The notes under the pieces were generated by a model. The model saw nothing but the letters and a program-made list of their open reading frames with translations, searched no databases and was not told where the DNA came from. The position numbers and the translations under genes were made by a program. From RHKX01 sp046330415 (GTDB taxonomy: Bacteria; Actinomycetota; Thermoleophilia; Solirubrobacterales; 70-9): a stretch of DNA of 64,000 bases. Location: the NCBI GenBank assembly GCA_046330415.1, contig JAXLSW010000024.1:1-64000 (forward strand), read 5' to 3'. Below, one piece after another: positions 58,079-64,000 of this stretch. The first letter of the stretch is position 1; each line of letters begins with the position of its first letter.

Positions 58079-58831
58079 ACGCGGGCCCGACGCGGCGATC
58101 TCGGCGACGTGCTCGCGCCAGGCGGGCTCGATGTCCCGCAGATGCGCGTCGAACGCGGTTTCGAGCGCCGCCTGGGGTCCCGCCTTCGGCAGCCGGGAGA
58201 CGAGCAGGTCGCAGGCGGCCTTCCCGCGCTCCTCCTCGAGCAGCTCGAAGACGCTCCCGCCGAGGATCATGGCGTCGCGCGGGGAGGGCGGGAAAGATGG
58301 CTTGCGACCCTCGGTCATCCGCCGCAGCACCGCGGCGCGGAAGTCCGCGTACTGACCCGCGTAGTACTGGGCCCCGCCCTCGATCAGCCATGCCCATCGC
58401 AGGTAGCGGGAGAACGCGCGCGGCCCCCACGGCGGCGGCATGCGCTCGTTGTGAGAGGCGAGGACGAGCTGGGCGTAGAGGCGACAGGAGGTGCCCAGCA
58501 GCGCCCGGCGCGAGTCCGGCCCCGCGGCGCGGCGCTCGAGCGCGGAGTCCGTGAGGGTGTGGAGCTCGGTGCGGGTCGCCCATCCCGCCAGGTAGCGGCG
58601 CCCGGCCGGCGCCGAGGCGAGCCGGGCGGCGGGCAGGAACGGATGTGCACCCGACAGCCACCCGGAGTGAGGATGGAGGATCACCGTGATCCCTCCGGGG
58701 GCGCTGTCGAAGCGATCCTCGAGTCGCAGCCGCAGATCCTCGAGGTCGTCGAGCGTCCGCTCGGCGCACTCCTCGTCGCCCTCCTCGAAACGGGCGGTGA
58801 AGCTCAGTGAATCGGTCTCGGTCCAGGGCAT
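58073..58831 (-). CDS. Gluzincin-like protein with a degenerate zinc motif
   Basis: The 252-aa protein resembles peptidase-MA-like gluzincins: ITVILHPHSGWLSGAHPF, then a motif ELHTLTDSALERR where active members have HExxH, and WLIEGGAQYYAGQYADF (third-ligand Glu helix). The expected first His-Glu is absent, so catalysis is doubtful. No signal peptide. Function unknown. Confidence 0.6.
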   Translation of the reverse strand: MPWTETDSLSFTARFEEGDEECAERTLDDLEDLRLRLEDRFDSAPGGITVILHPHSGWLSGAHPFLPAARLASAPAGRRYLAGWATRTELHTLTDSALERRAAGPDSRRALLGTSCRLYAQLVLASHNERMPPPWGPRAFSRYLRWAWLIEGGAQYYAGQYADFRAAVLRRMTEGRKPSFPPSPRDAMILGGSVFELLEEERGKAACDLLVSRLPKAGPQAALETAFDAHLRDIEPAWREHVAEIAASGPRR

Positions 58832-58915
58832 GGGCGGGCGCCGAAGGGTATGGCGTGGCGTCAGCCGGCAACCCGGGCTCAGAGGCCTCGGCAGCCCGGC
58901 GCCCGCGGGCGTCGC

Positions 58916-59866
58916 TCAGCCCTCGCGGCTCTCGGCGAAACGGCGGCGCTCGTAGTCGAGCTCGGTGCCCACACCCGCCGCGGCCAGGATCGCCCGCGCC
59001 TCCTCGAGAGAGCCCGCGTCCCGCACCAGCGCCGCCAGCGGAGCGGCGCCGCCCATCGCCACCGCCGGGTCGAACAGGAACTGCAGCGCCGCCACCGGCC
59101 CGAGCTCCACCTCCCGGCGTCCATCGCGGATCGGCGCCCGGCCGCTCTCCCCGAGGGCGGCGCGCGCCGCCATCAGGCTCGCTTCGGTGGGAACGCGCTC
59201 GGCGACCTCGATCAGCTCCCGTGCTACCTCAGCGGCGGGGGAGACCGTGCCGAGCCAGCCGCCGTCGCGGCCGAGCCGCGCCACCTGCGAGAGCACCTCG
59301 GCATGGGTCAGCTCGCCGTCGCAGCCGGTCCCGAACGCGCAGCCGACGGCGGGCAGGTCGCCGGGCAGGAACGCCGCCCCCGCCAGCATCACCGCATCGC
59401 AGAGGGGGCTGGCGAGCCCGGGTTCGGCCCCGGTGCCGAAAACGTCGCCGCCGACGTCGAGGAGGACGACGAGGTCGCAGTCGAGCCGCTCGGCGGCGGC
59501 CGCGAAGGCCAGGCCGATGCGGCGCGGGCCACCGTTGACGTCGATCAGCGCCGTCGGGCGCCCGAGGTGAGCGGCGACACCGGCCTCGGCGAGGCTGGTC
59601 CCCTCCGGCGTTCGTCCCTCGGCCGAGCACAGGGCGGCGTCGCTGTCACCGAGCCGCTCGATCCCGAGCAGCGCCTCGAGCGGGCGCGGGCCCGGGTGAT
59701 GGGGGTCGACCGAGAAGCGCTCCCAGGCGACCCCGCCGAGCTCGGCGCCGATCCCCGCCGCTTCGAGCGTGCGGGCGAGCGCGAGCGCGCCGACGACGTC
59801 GCCCCCGCCCCCGATGCCGAGAACGAGCGCGCGTGAGGCCCCCGCGAAGGGAGCCGCAAGCGTCAA
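58916..59866 (-). CDS. DUF1152-family protein
   Basis: The 316-aa protein matches DUF1152: opening ALVLGIGGGGDVVGALALAR, VDPHHPGPRPLEALLGIERL, LVVLLDVGGDVFGTGAEPGL, and PLCDAVMLAGAA. Nucleotide-binding-like Gly-rich loop at the start. TTG 59866 is the start read; cytosolic. Function unknown. Confidence 0.78.
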   Translation of the reverse strand: MTLAAPFAGASRALVLGIGGGGDVVGALALARTLEAAGIGAELGGVAWERFSVDPHHPGPRPLEALLGIERLGDSDAALCSAEGRTPEGTSLAEAGVAAHLGRPTALIDVNGGPRRIGLAFAAAAERLDCDLVVLLDVGGDVFGTGAEPGLASPLCDAVMLAGAAFLPGDLPAVGCAFGTGCDGELTHAEVLSQVARLGRDGGWLGTVSPAAEVARELIEVAERVPTEASLMAARAALGESGRAPIRDGRREVELGPVAALQFLFDPAVAMGGAAPLAALVRDAGSLEEARAILAAAGVGTELDYERRRFAESREG

Positions 59867-59899
59867 CGGGCCGTCAACGGAGCGCTCGCCCCGGCCGGC

Positions 59900-60541
59900 T
59901 CAGGCGAGCGCGGGCTCGCGCTCGTCCGCGGTGCTGCCGCAGGTCTCGCGGATCGCGGCCGCGGCGCGGTCGAACTCGTCGTCGGCCATGACCGGAACAC
60001 CCTCGAAGGGCAGGTCGCGGTCGATCTCGACCCACGAGTGGCAGCCGATGTGCTCGTCGCGGACGCGCACCGTCACCGGGCGCGGGATGCGATGAACCTT
60101 GAGGAGCAGCACGTGGAGCGGGTGGGTGCGCTTCCAGCGCAGACGCTTGCGCGCGTAGTCCTGCGTCCACACGTGGTAGGGCGAGAGCGCATCGACGATG
60201 CGGGGATCGTCGGTCGTGAAGTGGTCGGAGACCTCGGCCCAGGCGCGGATGCGAACGCGATCCGGCTGCGCGATGCCGCCGTCCTGAAGCAGCGCGCGCG
60301 GCGGCGGCTCCTCATCGGGCCAGACACCCTCCTCGAGCGCGCGACGCAGCTCGGGGTGATGGGACTCGCGAACCAGATCGTTGCGCTGGTGGTCGAAGGT
60401 CGGGTAGAGGAAGAACTTGTCGTGCTCGAGCTCGAAGTGCTTGTTGTCCTCGCGGATCCCTCCCTTTCGGAGGGTGACCAGCTGCTCCCCCTCAGCGAGG
60501 GCGCGCACCGTTACGGACCATTCCTTGAACGCAATAGGCAT
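59900..60541 (-). CDS. DUF1802-family protein
   Basis: About 213 aa from ATG 60541: AFKEWSVTVRALAEGEQLVT LRKGGIREDN-type opening followed by EHDKFFLYPTFDHQRNDLV and a WTQDYARKRLRW helix, the DUF1802 pattern. The in-frame start at 60625 adds a low-complexity tail and is rejected. Unknown role. Confidence 0.75.
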   Translation of the reverse strand: MPIAFKEWSVTVRALAEGEQLVTLRKGGIREDNKHFELEHDKFFLYPTFDHQRNDLVRESHHPELRRALEEGVWPDEEPPPRALLQDGGIAQPDRVRIRAWAEVSDHFTTDDPRIVDALSPYHVWTQDYARKRLRWKRTHPLHVLLLKVHRIPRPVTVRVRDEHIGCHSWVEIDRDLPFEGVPVMADDEFDRAAAAIRETCGSTADEREPALA

Positions 60542-60721
60542 GTCGAATTCGTCCGGGGTCGGGGGTCGAAGCCGGTTGCGGGGCTCGGACGAGAGCGAAC
60601 CGGCTGGGGCCTCATCGGGGCCCATGGGCGGGCCGCGAGTCTAGACGAGGCCGCAGCAATAGCCAAATAAGTTGCAGATGTCACCCGGTGCTGGGCGTGA
60701 TCGGCCAAGCGCAGGGTGCCG

Positions 60722-62263
60722 TCATTCGGCTGGAGTGCCGAATCCGCCGCCGCCCGGGGTCTCGATCCGCAGCACGTCTCCGGGCTGCATGACGCCCTCG
60801 GTCTTCGCCTCCAGCGGCTCGCCGTTGAGCAGGTTCAGACCCGGCGCACCGTCCCCGCCGCCGGCGCGTCCACGCGGTCCCACCTCCCGGCGCTCGGTGA
60901 TCAGCGTGAAGCGCATCGGGGCGAGCGCCTCGATCTCGCGGACGATCCCGTCACCGCCGCGGTTGCGGCCGTCACCGCCGCTGCCTCGTCGCAGCCCCAG
61001 GGATCGGATCCGCATCGGCAGCTCCGTCTCGAGCGCCTCGACCGGGGTGTTGAGGGTGTTCGACATCGCGACGTGGATCGCGCTGGGACCGGCCGCATCG
61101 GCGCAGGCGCCCTGCCCGCCGCCCAGCGTCTCGTAGTAGGTGAAGGTGCCTCCGTCGTCCCCGAGCGAGGCGAGCGTCACGTTGTTCATGGTGCCCTGGC
61201 CCTGGGCGGGCCCGTCGGTGACATCGGCGAGCGCAGCCATGACGAGGTCGGCGACGCGGCTCGAGGTCTCGACGTTCCCCGCGGCCACGGCCGCACCGGG
61301 CTCGGCGTTGAGGACGCTGCCACGCTCGGCGGCGATGGCGATCGGCCTGTGGCCGCCCGCGCACGGCGGCGCGTCGGGATCGGTCAGCACCCGCACCGCG
61401 AAGAGGGCCGCCGCCTTGGTGACCGACAGCGGGCAGTTCAGGTTCCCGTCGACCTGGGCGCTTGATCCGGCGAAGTCGACGCGCATCTCCTCGCCCGCGA
61501 CCGTGACCGCGACCCGCAGCGGAACCGGGGAGCCGTCCGCGGCGACGAGCGAATCCTCGGCCTCGAAGCTGCCGTCGGGGAGGGCCGCGACGGCGGCGCG
61601 GCCCCGGCGCTCGGCGTGGTCGAGGACGGCCATCATGCCGGCGCGCAGGGCTGTAGCCCCGTCACGGGCGACGAGCTCGGCGACCCGTTCAGCGGCGAGC
61701 AGGTTCGCGGCGCGCTGTGCCCGCAGATCGGCGAGGCGCTGGGTCGGGTTCCGCATGATCTGCACGAGCTCGCGGATCTCGTCGTCCCCGCCGAGGAGAC
61801 GCGGAGAGATCACCACGCCCTCCTCCGCCAGCGTCCGCGAGCGCGCCGGCATGCCGCCCGGCGTCGGTCCGCCGATGTCTGCGTGGTGAGCGCGGCTAGC
61901 CGCCCAGCCGAGGAGCTCGCCGGCGTGCAGCAGTGGCGAGACGAGGGTCACGTCAGGGAGATGGGTGCCGCCGGCGAACGGGTCGTTGAGGATCCACAGA
62001 TCTCCCGCCGCGGGATCCTCGGCGCGGTCGATCACGGCCGCGACGGCGTCGGGCATCGAGCCGAGGTGGACGGGGATGTGCTCGGCCTGCATCACGAGCT
62101 CGCCGCCCGGCTCGAACAGCGCCGTCGAGCAGTCGTGGCGCTCCTTGATGTTGGGGGAGTGGGCCGCCCTGATCAGCACCGCGCCCATCTCGTCGCAGAT
62201 CGCCCGCAGGCCGCCCTCGAGCACCGAGAGCGAGATCGGATCGACCGGGGCCGGGGCGCTCAC
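60722..62263 (-). CDS. hyuB: Hydantoinase B/5-oxoprolinase-type subunit
   Basis: The 513-aa protein has HyuB landmarks: LRAICDEMGAVLIRAAHSPN, HIPVHLGSMP, LNDPFAGGTHLPDVTLVSPL, RAHHADIGGPTPGGMP, GETY-like YYETLGGGQGA, MSNTLNTPVEALE and TPGGGGFG end. It overlaps the HyuA gene by GTGA and hydrolyses hydantoin/5-oxoproline-like rings with it, using ATP. Confidence 0.92.
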   Translation of the reverse strand: MSAPAPVDPISLSVLEGGLRAICDEMGAVLIRAAHSPNIKERHDCSTALFEPGGELVMQAEHIPVHLGSMPDAVAAVIDRAEDPAAGDLWILNDPFAGGTHLPDVTLVSPLLHAGELLGWAASRAHHADIGGPTPGGMPARSRTLAEEGVVISPRLLGGDDEIRELVQIMRNPTQRLADLRAQRAANLLAAERVAELVARDGATALRAGMMAVLDHAERRGRAAVAALPDGSFEAEDSLVAADGSPVPLRVAVTVAGEEMRVDFAGSSAQVDGNLNCPLSVTKAAALFAVRVLTDPDAPPCAGGHRPIAIAAERGSVLNAEPGAAVAAGNVETSSRVADLVMAALADVTDGPAQGQGTMNNVTLASLGDDGGTFTYYETLGGGQGACADAAGPSAIHVAMSNTLNTPVEALETELPMRIRSLGLRRGSGGDGRNRGGDGIVREIEALAPMRFTLITERREVGPRGRAGGGDGAPGLNLLNGEPLEAKTEGVMQPGDVLRIETPGGGGFGTPAE

Positions 62264-64000
62264 CGGGACTCCCGCCTCGCGACGATCGTCCCGGAGTCGT
62301 CGACCTGCGCCCTCCACCCGGGCGGCATCAGCAGCGTCGTCTCCGGCAGCTCGAGCGCGCAGGGACCCGCCACCTCGAGTCCCGCCGGGAGCTCCCCGCG
62401 GAGTACCTCGCCCTCGGCCCACCGTCCCGCGAAGCGCATCGGCCGCCGCGAGCGAACCGGCTCGCCTCCGGACGCGCGCAGCTCACGCACCGGCGCCACC
62501 GGCGTCGTGACCGCGAGCCGGATGGTGATCAGCTCGATCTCGGCTTCGGGCTCGCTGTAGCCGTAGCGACGCTCGTGCTCGGCGGCGAAGTCACGCGCGA
62601 GGGCAGCCGGCTCGGGATGCGTCGGGCCCGCGATCGGCAGCTCGAAGGACTGACCCGCGTATCGAAGCTCGTAGACCGTCTCGACTGTGACCCCGTCGGC
62701 GGCGCCGCCCACGGCCTCGAGCAGCGTTTCGATCTCTGTGGCGATCCGCTCCGCGGTCAACGCGTCGCCGGCCAGCATGACGCTGCGGGCGGTCTCACGG
62801 CGCCGGTCGGAGGCGACGAGCCCGAGGGCCGAGAGCACGCCGCCTGAGCGCGGACAGAGGATCCGGTCGATCTCCAGCTCGGCGGCGACCGCGGCCGCGT
62901 GCAGGGGGCCCGCACCGCCGAACGGGAGCAGGTCGAAGCGGCGCGGATCGACCCCGCGCTCGACGGTGATCACCCGCATCGCCCGCACCATCTCGGCGTT
63001 CGCGACAGCGACAATCCCGGCGGCCGCCTCGTCGATTCCGAGCCCGAGCCCTGCCGCCAGCGGCCCGATCGCGCGTCGGGCGGCGTCCGCGTCGAGGGCG
63101 ACACCGCCCGCGAGCTCGCCGGCCGGGTCGAGGTAGCCGAGCAGCAGATTGGCGTCGGTGACGGTCGGTTCGGTCCCGCTGCGGCCGTAGCACGCGGGAC
63201 CCGGCTCCGCGCCCGCCGATCGGGGGCCGACCCGGAGCGCGCCACCCGGGTCGATCCAGGCGACCGATCCCCCGCCGGCCCCGACCGTGTGCACGTCGAG
63301 CATCGGGAGCTGGATTGGCCGTTGCGCGAACTCGCGGCCGGAGCTGCGGCCGACGGCGCCTCCGGCGATGACGCAGACGTCGCAGGAGGTCCCACCCATG
63401 TCGAAGCCGAGCGCGTCGCCGTCGCCGCTGAGCGACGCGACCAGGCCGGCCCCGACGGCTCCCCCGGCGGGGCCGCTGAGCACGCTCCAGGCACCACCGC
63501 CCCCGACATCGGCGAGAGTGGCGATGCCCCCCGAGGACTGCATCACGGCCGGCTCCGGCAGCCCGCGTTCGGCGCAACGCCCTCGCAGGTGGTCGAGGTA
63601 GCTGCCGAGCAGAGGCGCGAGGTAGGCGTCGAGAACCGTCGTCGCGCAGCGCTCGTACTCGCGGAAGCGAGGTAGGACCTCGGAGGAGACGGAGACGTGG
63701 AGGCCGGGGAGCTCCTCGCGCAGCGCGGCGGCGAGCCTGCGCTCGTGGGTCGCGTCGAGGTGGGCGAAGAGCAGGCAGATCGCCACCGCCTCCGGGTTGC
63801 ATCCGCGGACCTCGCCGATGACGCGCTCGATCTCCTCGTCGCTCAGCGCCTCGACGACTCCTTCGTGGCTGATCCGCTCCCGCACGCCGACCCGCAGCTC
63901 GGGCGGGGAGAGTGGGGGCGGGCGGTCCGCGCAGAGGCAGTAGAGGCTCGGGCGGTCCTGGCGGGCGATCTCGAGCAGGTCGGTGAAGCCGTCGGTGGCG
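62260..64000 (-). CDS. hyuA: Hydantoinase A/5-oxoprolinase-type subunit (5' end outside window)
   Basis: The 580 visible residues begin ATDGFTDLLEIARQDRPSLY, the HyuA GFxDLLEIGRQ motif about 100 residues after the usual start, so the N-terminus lies right of the window. Later: FDMGGTSCDVCVIAGG, the ATPase core GAGGGSVAWIDPGGALRVGP, DANLLLGYLDP and PFGGAGPLHAAAVAAEL. The frame is open to the edge. Partner of the adjacent HyuB. Confidence 0.92.
   Translation of the reverse strand, partial: ATDGFTDLLEIARQDRPSLYCLCADRPPPLSPPELRVGVRERISHEGVVEALSDEEIERVIGEVRGCNPEAVAICLLFAHLDATHERRLAAALREELPGLHVSVSSEVLPRFREYERCATTVLDAYLAPLLGSYLDHLRGRCAERGLPEPAVMQSSGGIATLADVGGGGAWSVLSGPAGGAVGAGLVASLSGDGDALGFDMGGTSCDVCVIAGGAVGRSSGREFAQRPIQLPMLDVHTVGAGGGSVAWIDPGGALRVGPRSAGAEPGPACYGRSGTEPTVTDANLLLGYLDPAGELAGGVALDADAARRAIGPLAAGLGLGIDEAAAGIVAVANAEMVRAMRVITVERGVDPRRFDLLPFGGAGPLHAAAVAAELEIDRILCPRSGGVLSALGLVASDRRRETARSVMLAGDALTAERIATEIETLLEAVGGAADGVTVETVYELRYAGQSFELPIAGPTHPEPAALARDFAAEHERRYGYSEPEAEIELITIRLAVTTPVAPVRELRASGGEPVRSRRPMRFAGRWAEGEVLRGELPAGLEVAGPCALELPETTLLMPPGWRAQVDDSGTIVARRESR

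Overview
The window is high-GC actinobacterial DNA, most likely from the class Thermoleophilia (Solirubrobacter-like). Three things point there: the CysM/Mec/CysO-type sulfur pathway, the wax-ester-synthase and RDD/DUF gene mix, and a large number of start codons that sit 6-8 nt behind a TANNNT box with no Shine-Dalgarno sequence, as expected of leaderless actinobacterial mRNAs. This assignment is inference from gene content; no rRNA or tRNA gene was seen.

Layout. 1-7.6 kb is core: an AddA/AddB-like recombination nuclease pair, an acyltransferase plus HAD phosphatase, an FxsA-like protein (apparently frameshifted), and a SufT/MIP18 protein. 7.6-20.6 kb is an accessory, defence-rich island with visibly lower GC in places. 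It holds an XRE-ImmA-PIN module, a HEPN-like TIGR02391 protein, a four-gene leftward operon (small N6-methylase-like protein, Eco57I-like methylase, helicase with an N-terminal T5orf172/GIY-YIG-like domain, HEPN), a PD-(D/E)XK nuclease, HipBA behind a 50-bp-periodic operator array, an AbiEi-like fragment and a nucleotidyltransferase-HTH pair. 20.6-30.3 kb is mixed housekeeping and membrane genes (DMT transporter, WS/DGAT, RDD, IspH, M14 peptidase, a thioredoxin fold without its cysteines, cupredoxin plus membrane protein). A patch around 29.35-29.65 kb contains several apparent frameshifts.

30.3-40.8 kb carries a dismembered SUF iron-sulfur system. Rieske-sufB-sufD, sufU and rrf2-sufC-sufS lie in three blocks separated by unrelated genes, and sufB is interrupted by a 372-residue homing-endonuclease intein at the conserved EGC/TAP site. 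Two of the blocks share a candidate operator. 40.9-43.5 kb is a NarL-type two-component system and HtpX. 43.5-45.2 kb (rhodanese-E1 plus a CysO/MoaD-like carrier) and 56.1-57.5 kb (CysM plus the JAMM protease Mec) together make a protein-bound-thiocarboxylate cysteine pathway. The two loci share a near-identical promoter/start motif.

45.2-53.4 kb is an exopolysaccharide cluster: O-antigen ligase, polyprenyl glycosylphosphotransferase and two GT2 enzymes, bracketed by two paralogous secreted glycoside hydrolases. 53.4-56 kb is a polar amino acid ABC transporter with an internal hairpin. 57.5-60.6 kb holds zinc-ribbon/DUF2007, a degenerate metalloprotease-like protein, DUF1152 and DUF1802 genes. 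The window closes with a hydantoinase/oxoprolinase B-A pair that runs off the right edge.

Several convergent gene pairs end with their stop codons inside palindromes, which looks like a genome-wide habit of compact bidirectional termination.
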